Positions 1 to 8,860 of a stretch of DNA of 64,000 nt are shown here, one piece after another. Numbering within the stretch: position 1 is the stretch's first letter; the number at the start of each line of letters is the position of its first letter. Source of the DNA: G039954875 sp039954875 (GTDB lineage Bacteria; Bacteroidota; Bacteroidia; Flavobacteriales; Blattabacteriaceae); assembly GCA_039954875.1 (NCBI GenBank), contig CP157202.1, positions 992,001-1,056,000 on the forward strand, written 5' to 3'. The translations under genes and the position numbers were made by a program. The notes under the pieces are model-generated. The model was not told where the DNA came from. It saw only the letters and a program-made list of their open reading frames with translations, and did not search any database.

Positions 1-166
1 TGGCACGTTGCTTCAATACCTCATTAAGCTCTTTGAGCGCACTGGGTGAAGCCGTAATGGCATAGCCTTGAGGGATGAGATAATTCCTAGCATACCCAGG
101 TTTGACATTTAATTCATCGTATTTAAAGCCTAAACCTTCTGCATCTCTTTTTAAAATAATCCTCAT
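1..166 (-). CDS. rplI: 50S ribosomal protein bL9 (N-terminal part, cut by window edge)
   Basis: Large-subunit ribosomal protein bL9; the window edge cuts the gene after 55 codons. The ATG is the complement of 164-166. The protein begins MRIILKRDAEGLG and carries the family's best conserved stretch, VKPGYARNYLIPQGYA, at residues 21-36; in known bL9 proteins this belongs to the N domain that contacts 23S rRNA. It follows rpsR after 24 bases and is the third gene of the widespread rpsF-rpsR-rplI order, so it is probably transcribed from the promoter in front of rpsF. The frame is clean up to the edge; the state of the C-terminal part cannot be seen. Confidence 0.93.
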   Translation of the reverse strand, partial: MRIILKRDAEGLGFKYDELNVKPGYARNYLIPQGYAITASPSALKELNEVLKQRA

Positions 167-190
167 CTTAAAGATTTTTTATCTCAATGT

Positions 191-493
191 TTACTTGAGC
201 TCATCAGTCATAAAGGGTAGAAGGCCAATATGCCGAGATCTTTTTATAGCAGCAGCCAACTTACCTTGATTTTTTAGTGAAGTACCTGTAAGGTGACGTG
301 GTAAAATCTTGCCTTGAGCATTGAGAAACTTTTTTAAAAAAAAGGGATCTTTATAATCGATGTATTTAATACCTCGCTCTCTAAAAAAATCACGTTTTTT
401 TTCGGGCTTGGTCTCCAGTTTCAAAGGCGAAAGGTATCGTAATTCACTTTCACCCCCTTGCTTAACTTGCTTTGTTAGATCGTCTAATACCAT
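191..493 (-). CDS. rpsR: 30S ribosomal protein bS18
   Basis: Small-subunit ribosomal protein bS18, 100 residues, which in bacteria binds next to bS6 on the 30S platform. The core GIKYIDYKDPFFLKKFL, the following GKILPRHLTGTSLK and the closing IKRSRHIGLLPFMTDELK match Bacteroidota S18 closely. Two things differ from the usual form. An acidic and glutamine-containing extension of roughly 15-20 residues precedes the first conserved segment (RYLSPLKLETK). The N-terminal cysteine often present before the core (YCRF-like in relatives) reads DFFRE here, so no cysteine is left. It lies between rpsF (19 bases upstream) and rplI (24 bases downstream) in one operon. Confidence 0.95.
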   Translation of the reverse strand: MVLDDLTKQVKQGGESELRYLSPLKLETKPEKKRDFFRERGIKYIDYKDPFFLKKFLNAQGKILPRHLTGTSLKNQGKLAAAIKRSRHIGLLPFMTDELK

Positions 494-512
494 TACACAG
501 GTTGTTTATTGA

Positions 513-890
513 CTAGACCGTAGTATTTTCTCGGGCAGGTTGTTTTTCTTCTTTAAATTGCATTTCTTTTCTTCGTTTTTCGGCATATTCGATTGCATAT
601 TTATCGAATTTGACTGTCAAGAAACATATTACACGCTCGTCACGTTCTAATCTCAATTCAAATTCAGATATCAAGCTGGGTGCTACCGAGTATTCTAACA
701 AACTATACCAACCACTTTGTTTTTTTTTCATGGGATAAGCTAAGCGCTTCAGTCCCCAACGCTCTTTATGTCTGATTTGGGCATCATTCTTTTTTAAAAA
801 ACCCTCGTATTCTCCCGTCACATCGTGGGCCTGAGCATCAGACAAAACCGGCGTGATCACTATCATGGTTTCATATACGCTTTTTAGCAT
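513..890 (-). CDS. rpsF: 30S ribosomal protein bS6
   Basis: Small-subunit ribosomal protein bS6, 125 residues, partner of bS18. The ferredoxin-like fold signatures are visible: YETMIVITPVLSD at the start, WGLKRLAYPMKKKQSGWYSLLEY in the middle (read as two adjoining motifs) and LRLERDERVICFLTVKFDKYA near residue 90. The C terminus is a charged tail of about 25 residues, common in this phylum. It is the first gene of the rpsF-rpsR-rplI operon and has a well-formed Bacteroidota promoter 38-67 bases upstream. The gene is intact. Confidence 0.95.
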   Translation of the reverse strand: MLKSVYETMIVITPVLSDAQAHDVTGEYEGFLKKNDAQIRHKERWGLKRLAYPMKKKQSGWYSLLEYSVAPSLISEFELRLERDERVICFLTVKFDKYAIEYAEKRRKEMQFKEEKQPARENTTV

Positions 891-927
891 AAATTCTATT
901 TTTTACGTGGTGGGTCTATAGTGGACG

Positions 928-957
928 CAAATCTATATCTTTATATTGGATTTTCAA
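928..957 (-). promoter_or_regulatory. Bacteroidota-type promoter of rpsF-rpsR-rplI
   Basis: Read on the minus strand there is TTG (complement of 955-957), exactly 19 bases, then TAGATTTG (complement of 928-935). This matches the known Bacteroidota -33/-7 consensus TTG-N19/20-TAnnTTTG. The -7 box ends 38 bases before the rpsF ATG. Transcription itself is inferred. Confidence 0.75.
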
Positions 958-1008
958 AATAATTATGTTTGATTTTTTTATTCGGCTCGGATCTCATCGA
1001 TATCGGTT

Positions 1009-2151
1009 ATGGACATTACTATTGTTTTTTTTCTCTTCATTGTTTTGAATCATAAATTCAAATGAGGTTATTTATATACTTGTGGGATTTTACACTCTTT
1101 TTGTGGGGTTACAAGTCATTTTCCTCAAAAAAAACTTCGCACCATACTTATCACCCAAGAAATATGAATATCTGATATGCAAAGGGGGGGGGGGGGGAGG
1201 GTATAATGATGCCTCGCAGGAAATCCGCACAAAAGATCAAAAGATTTATATTTTGCAAGAGGATAGACCTGTTTTTGCTCATCTGCCGATACAAAGATGT
1301 GTAATCACTGCTACGCCCATCTTTGGTTTTTTAAAGGTACTGGACTGCAAGAGATGATCGTTTGGGGCTACGGATGCCGGACCGTTATTGTTATATTACA
1401 TTCAACACAGCCCGCCAAAGAGTACAGATCATAGAGGTAGGTATAAATGTGATATCTTAGACATAGAAAAGATCGTAGCTATAAGCCCTGATATGATTAT
1501 CAACTTATAACAACGTCAATTATCTGAAAGCTAATGAGCAATTGGAACGAATGGGTATTCCGGTAATTTTGGTCGATGATTATCTTGATAAAAATTCATT
1601 GGGCAAAGCCGAGTATATCAAATTCATCGGAACTTCTTTGACCTGCAATCTAAAAAGCTAATATACTTTTTGCTTTGATTGAAAGAAATTACATAGAGGA
1701 TCATAAGTTGACCCAAGCCCAGTAGAACTTACACTGTATTCACTGGTATCTTGTACAGTTACCTTTGGTATATACCTGGTAGTAAAAGTTTTGCAGTTGC
1801 TTATCTCAAAAACGCCGGTGGGAAATATATCTATCATGAGCCCTTCCTCATATTATAGGGACAATATCTCTGTATTTTGAAACGATCTACAAAAAATGTC
1901 ATACGACTAACTTCTGGCTCAATGTCAACGATATAGAACAACGTGCTATATTGGCTCCAAAAATATGCGTTATACGCTTTTCCAAGACTTTCATCAAATG
2001 CAAAGGGCCTATTCGTCTATAAAACAGAAAAAATCGGCATGCGAATAATTATTTCTAGGATGGTACAGTACTATGTGATAAAGTCTTGAAAGATCTCATC
2101 AAAATTTTCCATCCTCACCTTTTCCCTGAATATGAGTTATACTACATATAA
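1009..2151 (+). pseudogene. Periplasmic iron-siderophore/cobalamin-type substrate-binding protein, broken
   Basis: Remnant of a FecB/BtuF-like (Peripla_BP_2) substrate-binding protein of an ABC importer for chelated metal or cobalamin. Fragments lie in family order but in different frames: YILQEDRPVFAHLP and ITATPIFGFLKVLD (about 1250-1350), DIEKIVAISPDMIINL (about 1460-1510), ANEQLERMGIPVILVDDYL (about 1530-1595), IPGSKSFAVAYLKNAGGKYI (about 1772-1831), NFWLNVNDIEQRAILAP (about 1910-1960) and a C-terminal HPHLFPEYELYY (about 2112-2147). A run of 14 G interrupts the N-terminal third and several in-frame stops follow. The start is uncertain because the signal-peptide region is too eroded. No membrane or ATPase subunit of the importer is visible nearby. 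The assignment is firm at family level; the ligand is not known. Confidence 0.85.
1184..1197 (+). repeat. Run of 14 G inside the dead substrate-binding protein gene
   Basis: Fourteen consecutive G, the longest G/C homopolymer in this A+T-rich window, within the N-terminal part of the FecB-like pseudogene. In an intact gene such a tract would be a slippage hotspot; here the frame is already broken elsewhere. Confidence 0.9.
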
Positions 2152-2205
2152 AAAATTGAAATGAATTTATTCATTTTCGATACAAGACTCCTCTAGAGGT
2201 AGGGA

Positions 2206-3357
2206 TCACAAGCCTTTTTGTACCATCAAAGCCTTCAAAGCCAAGACCAAGGCATCGACATCTTTTTTCTGATTGAATACGCCAAAAGATATTCTCAAAG
2301 AAGTAGTATTCTCTACTTGTTTTGGATCGGAGAGCGCATCGATGACATAAGAGCTCTTACCCGAACCCGAGCTACAAGCACTCCCTTGCGAGACGGCGAT
2401 ACCTTTCAGATCCAACTCAAAACCGAGCAAGTCATCCTTGATGGGTAACGAAATATTTAATACCGTATAAATACTACGTACCATATCATCTGAGAGTCCA
2501 TTGAAAACAACATAGGGAAGGGCTTGCTTGAGTGACGAAATACAATATAATTTGAGTGCTTCTATACGCTTTTTATCTTCTTCCAAATTAAGACAGGCTA
2601 AATCTAAGGCTTTGGCTAAGCCTATGATCCCGCAGATATTCTCCGTGCCAGCACGCATACTCCGTTCTTGATATCCTCCAGTGAGGATCGGCCTCAAGCC
2701 CAATGCCTTGCGAATGAAGGCAAAACCCACTCCCGCTGGCCCATGAAATTTATGAGCGCTCGCAGAAGCAAAATGAAAGGGCAATTGACTCATATCCAAG
2801 GAATAATACCCAACTGCTTGTACGGTATCCGAATGGAAATAAGCACCATATTTTTTACAAGTCGCCCCAATATTTTCTACATCCAAAAGATTGCCTATCT
2901 CGTTGTTGGCATACATCAGAGTCACTAAGGTGGGAAGAGAGGTATTTTGCAGTTTTTGATCCAAATCTTCTAAATCGATTATGCCCTTTTCCTTCAGCCG
3001 GACCAATTCTACTATCACTCGCCGGTGATGGGCTAGATCCAAAACAGTCTCTAAAACAGCCTTATGCTCCAAGGGCGAAGTGAGGATACGCCTAATTTTA
3101 AAATCTTGTACAGCAGATCGTAAAATGAGATTATTCGCCTCCGTACCTCCTGAGGTGAAAATGATCTCAGAGGGGAGCGCATTGAGTCGCCGTGCTACTA
3201 AAATCCTAGATTCCTCAATAAATGAACGTACTTCTCTCCCAAATCGATGTGGAGAAGAAGGATTTCCAATAGACTTCTTCAAAGTGTTCATCATCGCTTC
3301 TACTACTTCGTCCTTTATTGGAGTGGTAGCCGCATTGTCTAAATATATCCGATCCAT
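2206..3357 (-). CDS. iscS: Cysteine desulfurase, PLP-dependent (NifS/IscS family)
   Basis: Removes sulfur from L-cysteine, giving alanine and an enzyme persulfide that feeds Fe-S cluster assembly and tRNA thiolation. It is 383 residues, the normal length. Key residues are present: YLDNAATTP at the N terminus, His98 (LEHKA) stacking on PLP, Asp177 (FHSDTVQ), the Schiff-base lysine Lys203 in SASAHKFHGPAGVGF, and the persulfide cysteine Cys328 in SQGSACSSGS. The PLP cofactor links it to pdxH at 38.3 kb. No iscU, iscR or sufS partners are beside it; upstream on the same strand lies a broken PrcB-like gene. The exact subgroup (NifS, IscS or a tRNA-specific paralogue) is not settled by the sequence alone. 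The gene is intact in a badly decayed neighbourhood, which argues for selection. Confidence 0.9.
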   Translation of the reverse strand: MDRIYLDNAATTPIKDEVVEAMMNTLKKSIGNPSSPHRFGREVRSFIEESRILVARRLNALPSEIIFTSGGTEANNLILRSAVQDFKIRRILTSPLEHKAVLETVLDLAHHRRVIVELVRLKEKGIIDLEDLDQKLQNTSLPTLVTLMYANNEIGNLLDVENIGATCKKYGAYFHSDTVQAVGYYSLDMSQLPFHFASASAHKFHGPAGVGFAFIRKALGLRPILTGGYQERSMRAGTENICGIIGLAKALDLACLNLEEDKKRIEALKLYCISSLKQALPYVVFNGLSDDMVRSIYTVLNISLPIKDDLLGFELDLKGIAVSQGSACSSGSGKSSYVIDALSDPKQVENTTSLRISFGVFNQKKDVDALVLALKALMVQKGL

Positions 3358-3378
3358 CCTTATATCTTTTAAATAAAT

Positions 3379-3790
3379 TTAGCTTATTTCTGTTGTCTTA
3401 TCATTTTTAAGCTTAGGAACGGATAAAAATACATATAGATGCGTAATGGTCACAGCAACCACCTGATGATCATATTTATTGGATTTTTAAAATAACACCT
3501 TTATCTTCCACTTCATGATGATAAACTCTTCTACTACTTCAAAGTTTCATACCTACCGGACTTCACCAAATAATAAGGTCAACACAGAATACCTATAAAA
3601 ATCTACTTCAGGTAAATCAGGTAAGGGCTTTTAATAGGAAAATTTTATCGGCAAATATTTTCCCTTTCAAAAAAATCATTCTTAAAGGATTTACTTTTAC
3701 CTACCCAAACAACATTGGCACGCTCCCATTTCACGATTTTATGATCAATAACAAAGGGAAAAACATTCAACTTAGATAGAAAAAATAAAA
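3379..3790 (-). pseudogene. PrcB-like (protease complex subunit) domain protein, broken
   Basis: Minus-strand fragments in changing frames form one plausible small protein: KIVKWERANVVWVGKSKSF, then EVDFYRYSVLTLLFGEVR (about 3510-3610), IIMKWKIKVLF, and a closing AVTITHLYVFLSVPKLKND before a stop at 3379-3381. The pattern of a VDF...VLTLLFGE strand pair followed much later by a V.VT..Y.F..VPK ending resembles the C-terminal PrcB domain of small Bacteroidota lipoproteins. It ends 22 bases before the cysteine desulfurase start and may once have been its operon partner. Similarity is judged by eye, so the family name is tentative; that it is a frameshifted gene is more certain. Confidence 0.45.
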
Positions 3791-3837
3791 TTAATATCAT
3801 AAAGTTTTTAGTAAAATTAATATAACAAATACATTAA

Positions 3838-4402
3838 AAACAACGACTAGTCAATCTTTTTATACTCAATAAGACGCGATATCCTTGGTGCGAAAATTCC
3901 TAGGAAAATTCCTCTGTACTCAGATCGATGGGAAATATACTTGTAGAATAATCATAGACACCGAAGCAGATAAAGCCCCCGAAGACTATGGCTATCATGC
4001 CTTTGGCAATAAGAAGATCAATCACACCGAAGTTATGTTTTGCCAAGGGGGTAAATGCCTAAGTCTATATGATCTACGAGGTGTACAAGCTCTTCAATAT
4101 TGTGACCAATAAAAAAGATATCGCCAATGCCGTACTAATACAAAGCTTAGAGCTGGTTGAAGATAAATATCACTGGCTGGCCCAAGGCTACTCACTTAGG
4201 TTCTAGGCATAGAGCTACAACACAACAAAACAAAACAGCACTCACAGGTGAGGTCATCTGGATAGAAGATAGGGGAATAACCATCCCCGAAAACAAAATC
4301 ATCGCTTCACCGCAAGTAGGAATAAACATTGCAGAACCCTACAAAAGCATTTATTAACGACTTCGTATACAAGACAACCCCTGGACCAGTCCAGCTAAAT
4401 AA
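3838..4402 (+). pseudogene. mpg: DNA-3-methyladenine glycosylase (AAG/MPG family), broken
   Basis: Base-excision-repair glycosylase that removes alkylated purines. Order of fragments: SFYTQ, a stop where relatives have Glu, DAISLVRKFLGKFLCTQIDG (3852-3920), IDTEADKAPEDYGYHAFGNK (the E-A-Y metal/substrate region), TEVMFCQGG, then after a frame change YKLFNIVTNKKDIANAVLIQ (about 4088-4145), later IWIEDRGITIPENKIIASP (about 4256-4312) and the characteristic C terminus NPWTSPAK with its stop at 4400-4402. Several frame changes and stops rule out a functional product. The reading covers the whole family length, so this is gradual decay rather than deletion. Confidence 0.87.
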
Positions 4403-6600
4403 TTAACCTCCTCATGACCATCTTCAAAACATTACATCAAGATCTGAAAAAGTTCTGATTCTCTAAAAAAAATTCTTCGCTTTGATAAGTAAACCCCACC
4501 CTTAAAGGTTATTCGCAAACCTCTTTAGATTTATGCCAAAGTTTGATCGTTTTGCTCAAGCGGAAGTATAGTTATATCTCTTCGCCCAGCCAGCCTTAAG
4601 TGGTTCACAAATTGGTGGTAGGGCAGATGTTTAATCCACAACCAGCTGCCGATGTGGAAAAAGGCTCCGCTACCTTCTTGTAAGGATATCATAGTTAGGG
4701 GTCACAATAGAAAAATAATCTATCTCTTCGGTGTTTATCATTCCTGAGAAAACGATGATCTTTATGGTAGGATTGCCTTTGGGGTTGATCTGAATGTTGT
4801 ATCTTAAGCTAAGTCTTTCTAGTTTTTTTTCGCTGTAGTGGTAGCTTTCTTTGAGGATGAGTTTACCGAATTGGGTCTCTCAGCTGGTATGTAGAGGTAG
4901 TAGTTGGCTTTGAGTAGCGGGGTATCGTGTTAGCCTAATAATTTTACCTGTCTTGAGATGAGGGTCATCCATAGGATGATATTTTTGCTCGGGGAGGTGA
5001 TTTCGTTGTTGTAGGGTTTATAGAAGTAGATATGTTTTTTGTCGAGGTGTATGATGCTTACTTTTTCTTGGGTGTGATCATCTCGATATAGGGGCTGTGT
5101 AATTACCTTTTTTGTGTATCGGTTGATATTAATGTGGAGTAATAGAGGGCGTGGATCAAGCTGTTTTTGATATTAAATATGAATTTGGTGTCTTGAGCTG
5201 ATTAGCCTGAAATCTCTACTAGTTAGGCTCGGATTGTTTTGATGGAGTCTGTTTTCTTTAGGTCGAGTTCGAACACTAGAATATTTTCTCATTCGTAGGT
5301 GCTTTATATCTTCAACGGAGGGGCTAAGGGGGGGGTGAGGCTTTTGGCTTTGTTACTAAGCTCTGTTGAGGCGCCTTGGGATTTCTGAAAGGCTTTTTCT
5401 AGAGGTTTTAGGCCTCTTGATCGTAGAGGCTTTAATAGTCTTTTGTGTAGATCTTCAAATAGGTTTAGGATTCGTTCTCTAGGGTTTTGAAAATTTCATT
5501 GAAATCTATTATTAGGGATTGGATTATTTTTTGAGCTGGCTTATCCTATTATTAGCATAGAGTTTTAAATATTCGTCAAAGTGCTCCTCGAGCTGGTATA
5601 CAGGGGGATTGATTTCTTTGATGAGGACGTTTGCTGGGTCTAAGGGGTATTTGAAAAAAGGGGGGGGTATCAGTCTGAATTCTTGGCCTTGTCTTGGGTC
5701 TGGGAGTCTACGGTATGAATGCTCAACTGACGGAGATCACAGATGGTACCTTTTTGGCTTATATCGATAACTCACTGAGTGGCGGATCGGTTAATCAGTG
5801 TCAACGATACGTGCCATTAGGGGTAAATGGGTGTTTTGTGGGTCGTCTGTTGCGTCTTCGATGATATACTAGATCTGATTTTATTTCTTCTAAATATCTT
5901 TGTTGATTTGCTTTTTGGTCTTTATGCTCTCTGCATCGTCTTTTTCGTATTCGATATGTACAAAGGGAAATAATAGGTTCCATGTGCCTGATATTATTTT
6001 GATGAGCAGGCTCAGGGTTTGATCTGTAAAGTTTATGTCTAAAATTTATAAAAAATATTGTCTCCTAAACAATTTATTGTCTAGGGGGATGCCTTTTTCT
6101 GATGAATAGGTATAAATAAAATCTCATACTTTTAATAGCATGACGTAGCTGGTTCTGTATTCTGCATGTTCCTTATTATCCCCGTATGAGAGATTGTACT
6201 AAGGATAATTCTCCAACTTGATATTTTGTGCCAGAAGGGATAAAACGATATTTGGACAAGAACGCGGTAAGACTTTCCTAGTAGGGGTTACCCCCATGGC
6301 TTTAACTAGATTGCTCCAGAGGTGGGTCAGCTCTCTTAACCAACTCTTACCATCTTTGACCAACTTCCACTTTTCAAACATTATACCACCAAACTCTTGT
6401 ACTCTAACATTTCTGTAGAGTCTCAGACCCCTGATGGGCAGGTAAAGGTTTGACGGACTTAGGTAATTGTCCTTCTTTTGACAAACATAGCCACCTTGAT
6501 CTATCTCATTTTTGAGCAGTTCGAGGCATCGATCATGGATCCTTAAGGTCTTTATAGTATTAATAATCATCTAGGTTATCCACCAATAGCGATGACAGAA
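4403..6600 (-). pseudogene. Unrecognised decayed minus-strand coding sequence, part 1
   Basis: No family recognised. The minus strand holds long protein-like stretches in shifting frames, including 123 open codons at 6199-6570 (SPSNLYLPIRGLRLYRNVRV), then NPPVYQLEEHFDEYLKLYA (about 5555-5615), IDFNEIFKTLENESLNLFED (about 5440-5505), TPKKKVSIIHLDKKHIYFY (about 5020-5080) and YNIQINPKGNPTIKIIVFSG (about 4745-4805). Composition (alternating hydrophobic residues, many Lys, Asn, Tyr) is that of real soluble or surface protein. Stops and frameshifts are frequent. Two G8 runs (5328-5335, 5660-5667) lie inside. It may represent one or two large genes. Confidence 0.5.
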
Positions 6601-8860
6601 ATGATACATAACGCAACCAAACGCTATAGTCTATATCTCACCAAGGCCATGGTCAAAACTCCTACTATCACTACTACTACTCCAGCAGCTACCACCTAAT
6701 CCTGTAGCTACACAGCCATCACGATGGTACCGCCTATAGCAAAAAACCTCACTGTATGCCCAGTATTACTATCTCCTCGTCGTCAGATTCATTGAATTCA
6801 TAATCGCTCAATATCGCATCAGCCAAGCTGATATCTAAGTTCACCAACGGTAAATGGTACGGCATAGGCTACCCTCTGTATAAATTTGAGCAAAATCCTC
6901 CCCAACGACCTCCTTTGCAGACGGGTAGCCAGATTTAGGTATTTGAAATATATCATCACCATGTCTTTTGTGATGTCAACTACACTTGTTTGTCACCCCA
7001 AATAAGTTGATGTACAAATGTACACCTTCATAGCCAATAATAGACGTAGACTCTCATCTCCCTTAGCCTCCGATTCGAATCCATAACGAATAAGTCTATA
7101 GATGAATTAGGTGCCAAAAAGACCATCGACAATGTTTGACATTTGACCGGTAAGGTCTGCTATGGGATATTCAAGGCCTTGTACCAAATATTTAACTCAT
7201 TTATCTTTAATTTCTATAATTACAAGGGCTTTACTCGGGTCTTGACCGTCGACAAAGGGTGCATTCCACTTATTTTTACCGTGTAATAGCTTATCGCTTT
7301 GATGATCTTTACGTGGTACGAAGCGATCCTTCTTGATATTTCTTTAATCAGGCCTTGGATGATGTGTTTTACTGTGATGATCTGTTGTTTCTTCTCTTGT
7401 TCTTGTACAAGGCCTCTCTGGACTCGAGTGGTGTATTCGGACGTGAGGTATGATCGCTCAAACTCACTGGATAACTTCAGAGCTTCAATAGCCTGAGTCG
7501 TTATGACCTGATCTCGATCATCCTGATATACAAGCTAAACCTTTGAACTCTCAACACTCCCATGAGTAAGTTTCTGGTAATTATCTAGTGTGCTCTTCAT
7601 CTTGTCTATCCGATCGTTATGCACCTGATCGCGCGGTCCCCTCCTCAAACTCGATTCAAAATCTTCTATGCTACCTTGGTCTATAGAGATCAACTAAACT
7701 CTCACCCTGATCTGCATCAATAATATTTTCGGTAATGTTCCCGCCATAGATCAACAAAAGATAAGCCCAGGCATTCATAACTTGCATATAGTTCTGGATC
7801 ACTCCTCCAAAGCCTTATGATGATAGCTCTTGATACTATAGGGACAGTTTTTCTCCTAGAATCTTTTGGTTGAATTCAACATATTTTGATTGCTTCTATC
7901 CTCATGCTTCTAGAATAGACCGGATCTATAATAATGTGACTGTATCGATACAGATGACTGTTTATTCTAGATCTTGTACGCCACCTGGTTTGGTAAGATA
8001 GCCATCGACTGCTATCAGTTTGATCGCATTCCTTATTTCCGGCTAAAGCTAAGGCTCCCACATAGGCTATTCTGGTTAATGCTGTGTTTTTTTACCCTGA
8101 ACTCACTAGAAGCTTCTTTAATTATCCCTCTATCTCCTCATGGGTGTATTCTAAATAAAAGATATAATGACTCACGTTTGTACATGGTCCAAGTGCTCCT
8201 TGACTTATATTGATTTCCTATGACAACGGGTTACCACTGCCATAAGTTTTGTAATAAAACTCATCACACCATCCTTATCTATCTATCCGAGTAATAACAT
8301 TAAGAGATCGCTCTCGTGGTAATATATTCATTTCCTTGTCCACTAAATGCCTTCTTTCAAAATATATAATCATCCTATGGCTATAAGCTGTAAGACCATT
8401 TACGACAACGATGCCTCTTTTTGAGAGCAGCCTGAACGTGTTTACTATCATACCTTTTGTCAATATACCAATACCTCTAATATCGACATATGCGGCAAAC
8501 TCACAGCATATGACAATTAACTTTCATATACCCCATCATAAATAGGAAGGCGAAAAATCACAGAACCTACTATAAACGATATCGTCCATATCCTATGCAG
8601 TAAGATGGTGACCCTCTATCATAATTAAGATCTACACGTTTATGAATAATGATAAACATTCGGATAAACTTACTAAAATTCGAGTTGTTTTTATAATATT
8701 TTATAAATCTTTCGTAATCATTGACCCTTTTTATACCCGATTAGCTTTGAATAAGTATGATCTTGTATCCATACGAAAGATGACATCTCCAGAATACTGC
8801 ATTCCTTTATCTTCTAAATATCAGGATAATACTTCTTATCCATGATCTGGTGCCAAAAAT
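6601..8860 (-). pseudogene. Unrecognised decayed minus-strand coding sequence, part 2
   Basis: No family recognised. Minus-strand fragments include GIVVVNGLTAYSHRMIIYFE and DKEMNILPRERSLNVITRID (8275-8430), ALTRIAYVGALALAGNKE (about 8030-8085), NYMQVMNAWAYLLLIYGGNI (about 7735-7795), a helical, glutamine- and glutamate-rich stretch around QAIEALKLSSEFERSYL and RGLVQEQEKKQQIITVKHII (about 7345-7500), and DPSKALVIIEIKDKWVKYL (about 7190-7250). The helical part could be coiled coil. A hydrophobic segment at about 6640-6720 (VVAAGVVVVIVGVLTMALV) looks like a C-terminal membrane anchor. Consistent strand with the blocks on either side suggests one former operon. Confidence 0.45.

Noticed and set aside
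1082..1357. A 91-codon plus-strand gene with a poly-glycine stretch
   Set aside because: The glycines come from the 14-G run; the rest matches the N-terminal part of the broken substrate-binding protein.
7066..7090. GATTCGAATC, resembling a tRNA T-loop
   Set aside because: The flanking bases do not form a T-stem, acceptor stem or anticodon arm; no tRNA can be folded.
7876..8061. Short Arg/Ser-rich open frame as a transposase fragment
   Set aside because: The neighbouring frame gives a more protein-like reading (ALTRIAYVGALALAG), so this frame is a shadow.
4403..8860. Type VI secretion or contractile-injection genes
   Set aside because: I considered this for the large minus-strand remains but found no sheath, Hcp, VgrG, ClpV or baseplate motif that would support it.
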